DNA of 64,000 nt. Origin: Roseiarcus sp963798015 (lineage in GTDB: Bacteria; Pseudomonadota; Alphaproteobacteria; Rhizobiales; Beijerinckiaceae). Positions within the stretch are counted from its first letter, which is position 1; every line of letters begins with the position of its first letter. The stretch is taken from contig CAWCSA010000005.1 of the NCBI GenBank assembly GCA_963798015.1, positions 372,001-436,000 of the forward strand, written 5' to 3'. Under the pieces are notes generated by a model that was not told the origin of the DNA, did not search any database, and worked only from the letters and a program-made list of their open reading frames with translations. Positions 17,562 to 26,697 of this stretch are shown here, one piece after another. The position numbers were made by a program, and so were the translations under genes.

Positions 17562-19160
17562 ATGTCGATCAATCTGAAGGCGCCTGAACTCAGGGAATTG
17601 AAGCCCCGAATCATGGTGTGCGGCGTCGGCGGCGCCGGCGGCAACGCGGTCAACAACATGATCGTGTCGGGCCTGTCGGGCGTCGATTTCATCGTCGCCA
17701 ACACGGACGCGCAGGCGCTGACCTCGTCGCGCGCCGAGCGCATTATCCAGATGGGCCTTCAGGTGACCGAGGGCCTCGGCGCCGGATCCAAGCCCGAAGT
17801 CGGCAAGGCGGCTGCGGAGGAGGCGCTCGAGGAGATCCGCGATCACCTCGCTGGCGCGCACATGGTGTTCGTCACCGCCGGCATGGGCGGGGGCACCGGC
17901 ACGGGCGCCGCGCCGGTCATCGCCAGAGCCGCGCGGGAGCTCGGCATTCTCACCGTCGGCGTCGTCACCAAGCCGTTCCATTTCGAGGGTGGCCGCCGCA
18001 TGAAGATCGCCGAGAATGGGATCTCTGATCTCCAGAAGGCGGTCGACACGCTGATCATCATTCCCAATCAGAACCTGTTCCGCGTCGCCAACGAAAAGAC
18101 CACCTTCGCCGATGCTTTCTCCATGGCCGACCAGGTTCTCTATTCCGGCGTCGCCTGCATCACGGACCTGATGGTGAAGGAAGGACTTATTAACCTCGAT
18201 TTCGCTGACGTCCGCTCGATCATGAGCGAAATGGGCAAGGCGATGATGGGCACCGGCGAGGCGGCGGGCGACAAGCGGGCGGTGCAAGCCGCCGAAGCGG
18301 CGATCGCCAATCCGCTGCTCGACGAGACGTCGATGCGGGGCGCGCGCGGCCTTTTGATCTCGATCACCGGCGGCAACGACCTCACGCTTTACGAAGTCGA
18401 CGAGGCGGCGAGCCGCATTCGCCAGGAGGTCGACGAGGAGGCCAACATCATTCTCGGCGCCACTTTCAATTCGGCGCTCGATGGCGTGGTGCGCGTTTCC
18501 GTCGTGGCCACCGGCATCGATCAGGAGGCGATCGGACAGATCGAGCCGGTCAACGCCCACCCGAGGGCGGAAGCCTTCACGCGCCCGCGCTCCTTCCCGG
18601 GCCGCTCGGGCCGCCCGGCTCTAGCCCAGACTGACGCGGCTGCCGCCGCGTATGTCGGCCAGGAGGACTCCCTCGCGCCTGTCGCCGCCTTCCCCGATCC
18701 TATAGAGGCTCGCCTCGAAGTGGACGAACAGGAGCATGAGGAATTCATCCCGCCCGCGCCGGAGCAGCCGGTGCTTCGGTCGCCCCGCATGCCGCAGATC
18801 GAGGACCTGCCGCAATTGGCGCAGAACCAGCTACGTGCGTTGCGCGACGCGCAAAACGGCATCCCCGCGCCGGAAACGCGCCGCCGGTCGCTACTGGAGA
18901 AGCTGGCCGCATTCGGCATCACCCGTCACGATGGCGAGGCTGCTCCCGCGCCCGCCGCCATGGCCCCTCCGGCGCCCGTAACGCAGCTTCAGCGTCCCCA
19001 GGTTTTGGCTCCGGCCGAGCCAGTCCGCGCTCAGCCGCGTCCGCAGCCGGCGCGCTCCCCGGCCGCCTATGAACCGCAGGGTCGGGCCGTTGCGCGGCCT
19101 CCGGTCTCCGAGGACGATCATCTCGATATCCCGGCTTTTTTGCGCCGACAGCAGAACTGA
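17562..19160 (+). CDS. ftsZ: Cell division protein FtsZ
   Basis: 532 residues, tubulin-like GTPase that forms the Z-ring. GVGGAGGNAVNNM is the nucleotide-binding start, GGGTGTG (109-115) the tubulin signature, and NLDFADVRSIM the synergy-loop region. A long linker rich in Pro and Ala (about 330-515) leads to the conserved tail DDHLDIPAFLRRQ, which binds FtsA and other partners. The long linker is typical of alphaproteobacteria. ATG 17562 (MSINLKAPELREL) is chosen, with GAGG upstream; an in-frame GTG at 17499 gives an N-terminus unlike the family. Confidence 0.95.
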   Translation: MSINLKAPELRELKPRIMVCGVGGAGGNAVNNMIVSGLSGVDFIVANTDAQALTSSRAERIIQMGLQVTEGLGAGSKPEVGKAAAEEALEEIRDHLAGAHMVFVTAGMGGGTGTGAAPVIARAARELGILTVGVVTKPFHFEGGRRMKIAENGISDLQKAVDTLIIIPNQNLFRVANEKTTFADAFSMADQVLYSGVACITDLMVKEGLINLDFADVRSIMSEMGKAMMGTGEAAGDKRAVQAAEAAIANPLLDETSMRGARGLLISITGGNDLTLYEVDEAASRIRQEVDEEANIILGATFNSALDGVVRVSVVATGIDQEAIGQIEPVNAHPRAEAFTRPRSFPGRSGRPALAQTDAAAAAYVGQEDSLAPVAAFPDPIEARLEVDEQEHEEFIPPAPEQPVLRSPRMPQIEDLPQLAQNQLRALRDAQNGIPAPETRRRSLLEKLAAFGITRHDGEAAPAPAAMAPPAPVTQLQRPQVLAPAEPVRAQPRPQPARSPAAYEPQGRAVARPPVSEDDHLDIPAFLRRQQN

Positions 19161-19476
19161 TTCGGCTATCTGAGGAGCCCCGGCTGGGCGGCCGGGGTTG
19201 GTCCGAGGGCGTCATCCTCACATACGGTTAACGCTCGGTAAGCTTTCTAAAGTATTGAAAAATCTCAGAGAATCTTTGCGTGAGCCTTGTAACTTTTGTT
19301 CACTAAAGGTGATTTGTCCCGGGGACGCCCGGCCCCTAGTCTGGCTTTTCGGGAGCTGACGTCAGGCTTTTTGGCGGCAGCGGCGGGCGGACGACGATCG
19401 GTAGCTTTGAGTAGCAAGGCGGTGGCAATCTCACACCGCAGCCGGCGGCGCGAATCAGGGCCGGGCGAAAGTCCGG
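19161..19476. terminator. ftsZ-lpxC spacer with a GC-rich hairpin at 19178-19197
   Basis: CCCCGGC (19178-19184), loop TGGGCG, GCCGGGG (19191-19197) lies 17 bases after the ftsZ stop. Only two T bases follow, so it is a weak terminator or an mRNA-stabilising hairpin. TTAACGCTCGGTAA at 19226-19239 is a near-match to a CtrA box. Nothing else stands out in this 316-base spacer, which presumably carries the lpxC promoter. Confidence 0.45.
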
Positions 19477-20439
19477 GTGCAGTTGATGCGGTTTGGGTCT
19501 CAGACAACGCTGCGCGATCGGGTGGCCATCCAGGGCGTCGGCGTACACTCCGCGGCGCCCGCCCAACTTGTCCTTCATCCTGCCCATGCCGACACCGGGG
19601 TCACGTTCCTCCGCACGGGATTGCCCGGCGGACGCGAGCGCCTGCTCGAGGCCAAGAGCGCCAACGTGACGCAGACCTCGCTTTGCACCACGATCGGCGA
19701 TGCGGCCGGCGCCAGCATCTCGACCGTCGAGCATCTTTTGGCGGCGCTTTCGGGGCTTCGGATCGACAATGTCCTGGTCGAGATCGATGGGCCGGAAACG
19801 CCGATCATGGACGGCTCGGCCGTCGACTTTGTTCGGGCGATCGATTCCGTTGGCGTCGTCCAGCAGGGTCGTTCCCGTCGCTATCTCAAGATCGTCAAGC
19901 CGGTACGCGTGGATCATGAGGGCGGTTTCGCCGAATTCCTCCCCGCCGAAAATGGCTTCCGCCTCGACGTCGAGATCGACTTCAAATCGCCGGCGATTGG
20001 CCGCCAGCGCCGGGTGTTCGATCTTGATCCGACGACCTTCCGGCGCGACATCGCCCGTGCCCGAACTTTCGGATTCGTCAGCGATGTCCAGGCTTTGTGG
20101 CGGGCCGGTTATGCGCTGGGCTCCTCGCTCGAGAATTCGGTCGCCATCGATGGCGACGCCATCCTCAACCCGGAAGGGCTGCGCTACGCCGACGAGTTCG
20201 TGCGCCACAAGGCGCTCGACGCGGTCGGCGATCTGTCGCTTTCGGGCGCGCCGATCATTGGTCTTTACCGGACCTATCGGCCTGGACATAAGCTCAACGC
20301 CATGGCGCTTGACGCGCTGTTCGCGCATCGCTCAGCCTACGAGCTCCTCGAAGCGCAATCGGCGCCAGCCGCAATCCGCGCTCGGGTTGGCGGCGCGCAC
20401 GTGCCCGCTGGAGCCGCGGCGTTCGCCGCCGCCGACTAA
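19477..20439 (+). CDS. lpxC: UDP-3-O-acyl-N-acetylglucosamine deacetylase
   Basis: 320 residues, the Zn(2+)-dependent committed step of lipid A biosynthesis, in the cytoplasm. GVGVHSAAPAQL begins the fold. TVEHLLAALSGL provides the first zinc-binding His, and VRHKALDAVGDLSLSG the second His and Asp. EIDGPETPIMDGSAVDF is the conserved inserted stretch. It starts with GTG 19477; an ATG nine bases later (19486) is equally possible. Position after ftsZ is the standard alphaproteobacterial order. Confidence 0.95.
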   Translation: MQLMRFGSQTTLRDRVAIQGVGVHSAAPAQLVLHPAHADTGVTFLRTGLPGGRERLLEAKSANVTQTSLCTTIGDAAGASISTVEHLLAALSGLRIDNVLVEIDGPETPIMDGSAVDFVRAIDSVGVVQQGRSRRYLKIVKPVRVDHEGGFAEFLPAENGFRLDVEIDFKSPAIGRQRRVFDLDPTTFRRDIARARTFGFVSDVQALWRAGYALGSSLENSVAIDGDAILNPEGLRYADEFVRHKALDAVGDLSLSGAPIIGLYRTYRPGHKLNAMALDALFAHRSAYELLEAQSAPAAIRARVGGAHVPAGAAAFAAAD

Positions 20440-20615
20440 CCACTGCGGCCCGCCGGCGGCCGCGCTTTTGCCAATATTATCGCCTCAATGCGCCGCGACG
20501 GTCATTTTCGCGTGGCCGATAATCTGGCGCGCGCGCCGCGAGTGCGTTAATGAGCCGCTTCGTCCCCGAACGGCGGAACCGGCGCTCCCCCGCCCGCAAC
20601 CCGAGACTGTGAAGC

Positions 20616-21521
20616 ATGGCTGACGTCGAATCTGACGCTCCTTTGTCGAACGATTGGAGGCGCTTGGCGCGGCCTTCATTCGCTGCGGCGGCGTTCATCG
20701 CCATCGCGCTGTCCGGCTCAGGCTGTTCGATGTTCGACCAGTTCAATCCCTTCGGCTCCGGTGAAAAATATAAGATGGAGGTCACGCCGGACGTCCCCGC
20801 AAGCAAGACCTACGACCAGGGCCTCGAGAAATTGGCCAATGGTTCGCCAGCCGAGGCGTCGAAGAAATTCACCGACCTTGGCAAGCAATATCCGACCTCG
20901 GACTGGGCGCGCAAGGGTCTACTGATGACGACCTACGCCAACTATCAGGCCGCCGACTACACCACCGCCGAAACGTCGGCCGAACGTTACCTCAAGGACT
21001 ATCCCAACTCGCCAGAAGCGGACTACGTTTTGTACCTGCAGGCGAATTCATATTATATGCAGATACCGGACATCTCGCGTGACCAGGAGAAGACCGCGAA
21101 AGCTCTGGAAACGTTCCAATCCGTCGTGCAGAAATACCCGAAGTCGGACTATGCGGAGGACGCGAAATACAAGATCCAGGTCACCCAGGATCAACTGGCC
21201 GGCAAGGAGATGTCGATCGGGCGGTTTTACCTCAGCCGCCGCAACTACACCGCCGCCATCAATCGATTTCGCAACGTACTGCAGTACTACCAGACGACGC
21301 GGCATGCGCCCGAAGCGCTGTATCGCCTGGTTGAGGCCTACCTAGGGCTTGGAATCACCGAGGAAGCGCAGACCGCGGCTGCCGTGCTCGGGCATAATTT
21401 TCCGGATAGCCAATGGTACCATAACGCTTATGACCTCTTGAAGGGCAAGGGACTCTCGCCCCACGATTCTGGCGGTTCGTGGATGTCGACGATCTGGCAT
21501 ACGGTCGTCCCGGCTGGTTGA
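20616..21521 (+). CDS. bamD: Outer-membrane assembly lipoprotein BamD
   Basis: 301 residues. Lipoprotein component of the BAM complex that inserts beta-barrel proteins into the outer membrane. It has a signal segment with the lipidation site around Cys37 (SGSGC). Five TPR-like helical repeats follow, for example KTYDQGLEKLANGSPAEASKKF cut into typical helix pairs, plus YPTSDWARKGLLM and YPKSDYAEDAKYKI. The N-terminus before the hydrophobic stretch is longer than usual (about 20 residues), so the start may be later. Its stop overlaps the recN start by one base. Confidence 0.92.
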   Translation: MADVESDAPLSNDWRRLARPSFAAAAFIAIALSGSGCSMFDQFNPFGSGEKYKMEVTPDVPASKTYDQGLEKLANGSPAEASKKFTDLGKQYPTSDWARKGLLMTTYANYQAADYTTAETSAERYLKDYPNSPEADYVLYLQANSYYMQIPDISRDQEKTAKALETFQSVVQKYPKSDYAEDAKYKIQVTQDQLAGKEMSIGRFYLSRRNYTAAINRFRNVLQYYQTTRHAPEALYRLVEAYLGLGITEEAQTAAAVLGHNFPDSQWYHNAYDLLKGKGLSPHDSGGSWMSTIWHTVVPAG

Positions 21522-23302
21522 TGCTTTCGCGCCTCTCCATTCGCGATGTGGTGTTGATCGATCAGTTGGATCTTGAGTTCTCGCCTGGGCTGACCATCCT
21601 CACCGGCGAGACAGGAGCGGGGAAATCCATTCTTCTGGATGCGCTGTCGCTGGCGCTTGGCGCGCGCGGCGACGGAGGCCTGGTGCGCCACGGCCAGCCG
21701 CAAGGCCAGGTGACGGCGACGTTCGAATTGGCGCCAGGACACGCCGCTCATGCGCTCCTCGAAGGGCAGGACATCGAGATCGGCGATGAGCTGATCTTGA
21801 GACGGGTCCAGCTCGCCGACGGACGCACCCGCGCCTATGTCAATGACCGGAGCGTCAGCGCCCAGGCGTTGCGGGGGCTGGCGTCGGCGCTGGTCGAGAT
21901 CCACGGCCAGCATGACGAGCGTGCGCTGACCGACCCATCGACCCATCGCGCGCTGGTCGACGCCTATGGCGGGCTCGAACCGCTGGGCGTCGCGACCGAG
22001 CGCGCCCACGGCGCCTTGCGCGACGCGGAGCGCACGCTCGAGGCCGAGCGCGCCAGGGTCAAGGCGGCGGAGGCGGAAGCGGAATTCGCCGCTCATGCAC
22101 ACGAGGAACTCAGCAAACTCGACGTCCAGCCAAACGAGGAAGAGACGCTTGCCGCGCGCCGCCAGGCCATGATGCAGGGCGAGAAGGTTGCAGCCGACAT
22201 CGGCGACGCCCGCGATCACCTGACAGGCGACACCGCGATCCTGCCGCTTTTGCTTTCCCTTTCGAAACGACTGCAGCGTCGCTTGCCGCAGGCGCCGGCG
22301 CTCCTTGAGCGTAGCGTCAAGGCGCTGGATGAAGCGATCGACGCAATCGAGCGCGCCACGCGCGAGATCGAGGACGCGCTCGAGCGAAGCGCCTTCGACC
22401 CTCACGAGCTTGAGCGTTGCGAGGAGCGCCTGTTCGCGCTTCGCGCAATGGGCCGCAAGCACAATGTTCCGATCGAGAACCTGCCGGCGCTGGCGCAGAA
22501 ATTCGCCGACGATCTTGTAGCGCTCGCTGAAGGGCGCAGCGAGGTCGGCCGCCTCGAGGCCAGCGTGAGGAGCGCCGCCGGGGCTTACCACGCGGCGGCA
22601 AGCGCGCTCAGCGCCGCGCGCGAGACAAGCGCGCGCGAACTCATGACGGCGGTCGGCGCGGAATTGGCGCCGCTCAAGCTCGAGCGGGCCGAGTTCAGCG
22701 TCGACTTGAAGCGCGACGACGCGATCGTTTCGCCGAGCGGGTACGACCGGGCGGAATTCTTCGTTCGCACCAATCCCGGGTCGCGGCCCGGCCCCCTCAT
22801 GAAAGTGGCCTCAGGCGGCGAGCTCGCCAGGTTCCTGCTCGCGATCAAGGTGCGATTGGCGGAGCGCGGCACCGCGCCGACCTTGGTGTTCGACGAAATC
22901 GACACCGGCGTCGGCGGCGCCGTCGCGGATGCGATGGGCCAGCGCCTGGCGCGGCTCTCGGCGGGGGCTCAGGTGCTGGCGGTGACGCATGCGCCGCAGG
23001 TCGCCGCGCGGGCACAGAACCACTATCGGATCGTAAAAAGCGATGTTGGCGTAGGCGACCGAGTTGCGACCGGCGTTTCGCGGCTCGGGGTGGCCGAACG
23101 GCGGGAGGAAATTGCTCGCATGCTGGCCGGCGCGGAAATCACCCACGAGGCTCGCGCCGCCGCCTTGAGCCTGATCGAAAAGGCCGAGCGACGGCCGGAC
23201 AATCCGGACATCGACGCTTGCTTCGCCATTGGCCTTGGCCCTATCAAGACCCGGCCCAAGCGTCGCGAATCGCGGCGTCAAACGACAAAGGACCCGGCAT
23301 GA
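21521..23302 (+). CDS. recN: DNA repair protein RecN
   Basis: 593 residues, SMC-like ATPase in double-strand break repair. Walker A GETGAGKS lies at 29-36. ABC signature-type KVASGGELARFLLA and Walker B LVFDEIDTGVGG are in the C-terminal half. Between them is a long coiled-coil region rich in Ala and Glu (about 160-400). The start is ATG 21521 (MLSRLSIRDVVLI), coupled to bamD; the open frame extends upstream only into bamD. Confidence 0.94.
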   Translation: MLSRLSIRDVVLIDQLDLEFSPGLTILTGETGAGKSILLDALSLALGARGDGGLVRHGQPQGQVTATFELAPGHAAHALLEGQDIEIGDELILRRVQLADGRTRAYVNDRSVSAQALRGLASALVEIHGQHDERALTDPSTHRALVDAYGGLEPLGVATERAHGALRDAERTLEAERARVKAAEAEAEFAAHAHEELSKLDVQPNEEETLAARRQAMMQGEKVAADIGDARDHLTGDTAILPLLLSLSKRLQRRLPQAPALLERSVKALDEAIDAIERATREIEDALERSAFDPHELERCEERLFALRAMGRKHNVPIENLPALAQKFADDLVALAEGRSEVGRLEASVRSAAGAYHAAASALSAARETSARELMTAVGAELAPLKLERAEFSVDLKRDDAIVSPSGYDRAEFFVRTNPGSRPGPLMKVASGGELARFLLAIKVRLAERGTAPTLVFDEIDTGVGGAVADAMGQRLARLSAGAQVLAVTHAPQVAARAQNHYRIVKSDVGVGDRVATGVSRLGVAERREEIARMLAGAEITHEARAAALSLIEKAERRPDNPDIDACFAIGLGPIKTRPKRRESRRQTTKDPA

Positions 23303-23466
23303 GCCCGGATGAATCCCGAGCAAAACGCGAGGACCTCCGGCGGGTCCGCCTCGCTGCATCGCTCAGGGAAAATTTGAAGCGGCGCAAGGCGCAAAGTCGG
23401 GCGCGGCAGGTCGAGGGTCAGCCGGCGGACGAGCCGACGGCGCAGTCTGGGGCGCCTCGGGACTGA
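23299..23466 (+). CDS. Small basic protein of unknown function
   Basis: 55 residues, overlapping the recN stop by four bases (ATGA), which suggests coupled translation. It is very basic, with a predicted helix rich in Arg and Lys (LAASLRENLKRRKAQSRAR). Short proteins with this RENLKRRKAQ core recur near murA in related alphaproteobacteria; the function is unknown. The overlap and the recognisable core make it a probable real gene despite its size. Confidence 0.6.
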   Translation: MSPDESRAKREDLRRVRLAASLRENLKRRKAQSRARQVEGQPADEPTAQSGAPRD

Positions 23467-23521
23467 GGGTCGCGGGCGGCGACCGTTCTTTGGCGGGTGA
23501 ATTTGAGCGAGAGGGAGCGGG

Positions 23522-24811
23522 ATGGATCGCATACAAATTCGCGGTGGCGCGACGCTGAACGGGGCGATCCCGATTTCCGGCGCCAAGAACGCCGCTCTGC
23601 CGCTGATGATCGCGTCGCTGCTCACCGATCAGACGCTGACCCTGGAAAACTTGCCGCGTCTCGCTGACGTCGCTCAACTCGCCTACATCCTTGGCAATCA
23701 GGGCGTCGACTATTCGATCGACGGCAAGCGCGTCGGCGAGGAGGCGGGCACCGGCCAGACCGCACATCTGCGCGCCCGCACCATTGTCGACACGACCGCC
23801 CCTTATGAAATGGTAGCGAAGATGCGCGCGAGCTTCTGGGTGATCGCGCCGCTGCTGGCGCGCATGGGCGAGGCCCGCGTTTCGCTGCCGGGCGGCTGCG
23901 CGATCGGCACCCGGCCGGTCGATTTTTTGCTGATGGCGCTCGAGAAGCTCGGCGCCCAGATCGAGATCGATGAAGGCTACGCCGTCGCTAAGGCGCCCAA
24001 GGGTCTTACGGGAGCGGAGATCGAGTTTCCCAAGGTGACGGTTGGGGGAACGCACATCGCGATCATGGCCGCGTCGACCGCGCGTGGGGCCACCTTGATC
24101 CGCAACGCCGCATGCGAACCGGAGGTCGTCGATCTCGCCTCCTGCCTCAACAAGATGGGCGCGCGCATCCGCGGCGCCGGCACGCCGACAATCGAAATTG
24201 ACGGCGTCGCCCGTCTCAATGGCGCCCATCACCGCGTTCTGCCCGACCGCATCGAAGCAGGAACCTACGCGACCGCGGTCGCGATGACCGGCGGCGACGT
24301 TGTGCTCGAGGGCGTGAGCGGGGATCTGCTGGAGGAGGCTCTCGAGGCCCTCACTCAGGCCGGCGCGACGATAAGCAGCGACAATCGAGGCGTGCGCGTG
24401 AAGCGCAATGGCGCTGGGATCAGCGCGGTCGACATCTCGACGGCGCCGTTTCCCGGGTTCCCGACCGATTTGCAAGCGCAGTTCATGGCGTTGATGACGC
24501 GCGCGAAAGGCGTCTCGCGCATCAAGGAGACCATCTTCGAGAACCGTTTCATGCACGTGCAGGAGCTCGCCCGCTTCGGCGCGCACATCAAGCTCGATGG
24601 CGACACGGCCGTCGTCAGCGGCGTCAAGCGCCTGCGCGGCGCACCGGTGATGGCGACCGATCTGCGCGCCTCGGTTTCGCTCGTCATCGCCGGTCTTGCG
24701 GCGGAAGGGGAAACGATCGTCAATCGCGTCTATCACCTCGACCGCGGCTTCGAGCGGCTGGAGGAGAAGCTCGGTGCTTGTGGGGCTGACATCACGCGGC
24801 TCGCGAGCTAG
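23522..24811 (+). CDS. murA: UDP-N-acetylglucosamine 1-carboxyvinyltransferase
   Basis: 429 residues. It transfers enolpyruvate from PEP to UDP-GlcNAc, the first committed step of peptidoglycan synthesis. ISGAKNAALPLM near the N-terminus binds UDP-GlcNAc. Cys126 in LPGGCAIGTRPVDF is the catalytic, fosfomycin-targeted cysteine. EAGTYATAVAMTGG and FPTDLQAQFMALM are conserved. GAGAGGGAGCGGG precedes the ATG. It heads a murA-DUF2948-hisD-UPF0262 run. Confidence 0.96.
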   Translation: MDRIQIRGGATLNGAIPISGAKNAALPLMIASLLTDQTLTLENLPRLADVAQLAYILGNQGVDYSIDGKRVGEEAGTGQTAHLRARTIVDTTAPYEMVAKMRASFWVIAPLLARMGEARVSLPGGCAIGTRPVDFLLMALEKLGAQIEIDEGYAVAKAPKGLTGAEIEFPKVTVGGTHIAIMAASTARGATLIRNAACEPEVVDLASCLNKMGARIRGAGTPTIEIDGVARLNGAHHRVLPDRIEAGTYATAVAMTGGDVVLEGVSGDLLEEALEALTQAGATISSDNRGVRVKRNGAGISAVDISTAPFPGFPTDLQAQFMALMTRAKGVSRIKETIFENRFMHVQELARFGAHIKLDGDTAVVSGVKRLRGAPVMATDLRASVSLVIAGLAAEGETIVNRVYHLDRGFERLEEKLGACGADITRLAS

Positions 24812-24814
24812 TCC

Positions 24815-25270
24815 ATGGCGAGTCTCGCGCAGGCGCTCAAGCTGATCGCGCTCGACCGGGAGGGCCTGGGCGTCATTTCCGCGCATATTCAGGACACCTG
24901 CGTCAAACGCGTCGACATGACTTGGCTGCCGCAACAGCGCCGCTTCCTGGTCGCCGGCATGCGCTACGACTGGGTCGGCGCCAAGACCGGGCCCGAGGAG
25001 CGCGTCTCCAGTGTGCTGAGGTTCGACCGCGTGTTGAAGGTTTCGCATCTCGGTCTCACAGAGACGAGCCCGGATGCGACGCTCAATCTCTTGGCGGTGA
25101 CGTTCGAGAAGACGGATCCGCCGGCCGGCATTATCATTCTCGCCTTCGCCGACGGCGCGCTGGTGCGTCTCGACGTTGAATGCGTCGAGGTCGAGTTGCG
25201 CGACATGGCCCACCGCGTTCCCGCCCAGGCCTGCCCCGGCCACGCTTTGACCAATTCGTCGGCCGCCTAG
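24815..25270 (+). CDS. DUF2948 family protein
   Basis: 151 residues, starting three bases after murA. It has the family's LKLIALDREGLGVISAHIQD start and the VDMTWLPQQRRFLVAGMRYDW core. DUF2948 proteins are small, cytosolic and nearly always found between murA and hisD in alphaproteobacteria. No biochemical role is known. The tight spacing argues for co-translation with murA. Confidence 0.85.
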   Translation: MASLAQALKLIALDREGLGVISAHIQDTCVKRVDMTWLPQQRRFLVAGMRYDWVGAKTGPEERVSSVLRFDRVLKVSHLGLTETSPDATLNLLAVTFEKTDPPAGIIILAFADGALVRLDVECVEVELRDMAHRVPAQACPGHALTNSSAA

Positions 25271-25305
25271 CGCGTGGCGCTGTGAGGTGAGTTCGCGTAT
25301 GAGGT

Positions 25306-25358
25306 CCCTCAAACCCTTCTCCCCCGGAGAGAAGGTGGCCCGAAGCGCCGGATGAGGG
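25306..25358. repeat. Short intergenic palindromic repeat
   Basis: CCCTCAAACCCTTCTCCCCC is followed by GGAGAGAAGGTGGC and GGATGAGGG. The inner CTTCTC/GAGAAG and outer CCCTCA/TGAGGG pair up. This matches the CCCTC..CCTTCTCCC-type repeat scattered through Hyphomicrobiales intergenic DNA. It lies between the DUF2948 gene and hisD and differs from the repeat at 1424-1559. Confidence 0.5.
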
Positions 25359-25395
25359 CGAGCGCTGTGACCAGGTTGGAGAGTTCCGCTTAGCC

Positions 25396-26697
25396 ATGGC
25401 CGTGGCGCTCGATATGCAGTCTGCCGATTTCGATGAGCGCTTTGGGGCGCTCGTCGCCGCCAAGCGCGAGACGTCCGCTGACGTCGACCTGACCGTCGCC
25501 GACATCATCGACGATGTCCGCCACCGCGGCGATGTGGCGCTGGCCGAATTGTCGCTGCGCTTCGAGCGTATCGAAATCGGAAGAATTGGGCTGAAGATCG
25601 CCGCTGGCGAGATCGACGCGGCGATGGGCGCCTGCGAGAAGACTGCGCTCGAAGCGCTCAAGCTTGCGCACGCCCGGGTGATGGATTTTCACCTGCGCCA
25701 GAAGCCCGCCGACCTTTTCTTCACCGACCCGCTCGGCGTCCAGCTCGGCTGGCGGTGGCGGCCGATCGACGCGGTCGGCCTCTATGTTCCGGGCGGCGCG
25801 GCGACCTATCCGTCCTCGGTCATCATGAACGCCGTGCCGGCCAAGGTGGCGGGCTGCCGCCGCCTGGCGATGGTCATGCCGACGCCCGATGGCCGCATCA
25901 ATCCGCTTGCGCTCGCCGCGGCGCGCATCGCTGGCGTGGACGAGATCTATCGGATCGGCGGCGCGCAGGCGATCGCCGCGCTGGCCTTCGGGACGAACAC
26001 GATCGCCCCGGTCGACAAGATCGTCGGCCCCGGCAACGCCTATGTCGCGGCGGCCAAGCGGCGGGTGTTCGGCATCGTCGGCATCGACATGATCGCGGGC
26101 CCCAGCGAAGTGGTCGTCCTCGCCGACCGGAGCGCCGATCCGCGTTTTGTCGCCGCCGATCTTTTGGCGCAGGCCGAGCACGATGAGGCGGCGCAATCGA
26201 TCCTGATCACCAACGATCGAGGCCTTGCGCGCGCGGTGAAAGCGGAAGTCGAGCGTCAGCTCGAGAGCCTGCCGCGGGCCAAGATCGCCGGCGCGAGCTG
26301 GCGCGACAACGGCGCAATCATCCTCTGCCCCTCGCTCGAGGCCGCGATTCCGCTCGTCGACCGGCTGGCGCCGGAGCATCTCGAGATCATGGCGCAGGAT
26401 GCCGAGGCGCTCAGCGACAAAATCGCCAATGCCGGCGCGATCTTCCTTGGGCCCCATACGCCCGAGGCGATCGGCGACTATGTCGGCGGCTCGAACCACG
26501 TTCTGCCGACCGCGCGCTCGGCGCGCTTCTCGTCGGGCCTGGGCGTGTTGGACTTCATGAAGCGTACGTCGCTGCTCAAATGCGACGCGCGCTCGCTCGC
26601 AGTGCTCGGCCCGGCGGCGATTGCGCTTGGGCAAGCCGAGGGGCTCCAGGCGCACGCACGCTCCGTCGCGTTGCGGCTTCGGGCGAACAGCCCATGA
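25396..26697 (+). CDS. hisD: Histidinol dehydrogenase
   Basis: 433 residues. Zn-dependent NAD(+) enzyme doing the last two oxidations of histidine synthesis (L-histidinol to L-histidine). It contains VPGGAATYPSSVIMNAVPAK in part, then GGAQAIAALAFGT, the family signature region IDMIAGPSEVVVLAD, and LLAQAEHDEAAQSILIT with zinc and catalytic residues. The C-terminal GPHTPEAIGDYVGGSNHVLPT is intact. The stop overlaps the next gene by four bases. Confidence 0.96.
   Translation: MAVALDMQSADFDERFGALVAAKRETSADVDLTVADIIDDVRHRGDVALAELSLRFERIEIGRIGLKIAAGEIDAAMGACEKTALEALKLAHARVMDFHLRQKPADLFFTDPLGVQLGWRWRPIDAVGLYVPGGAATYPSSVIMNAVPAKVAGCRRLAMVMPTPDGRINPLALAAARIAGVDEIYRIGGAQAIAALAFGTNTIAPVDKIVGPGNAYVAAAKRRVFGIVGIDMIAGPSEVVVLADRSADPRFVAADLLAQAEHDEAAQSILITNDRGLARAVKAEVERQLESLPRAKIAGASWRDNGAIILCPSLEAAIPLVDRLAPEHLEIMAQDAEALSDKIANAGAIFLGPHTPEAIGDYVGGSNHVLPTARSARFSSGLGVLDFMKRTSLLKCDARSLAVLGPAAIALGQAEGLQAHARSVALRLRANSP

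Noticed and set aside
17292..18560. Minus-strand open frame opposite ftsZ
   Set aside because: Antisense to ftsZ; composition is typical of a shadow frame.
23363..25312. Long minus-strand open frame opposite murA and the DUF2948 gene (649 codons)
   Set aside because: Antisense shadow of well-supported genes with no domain features.
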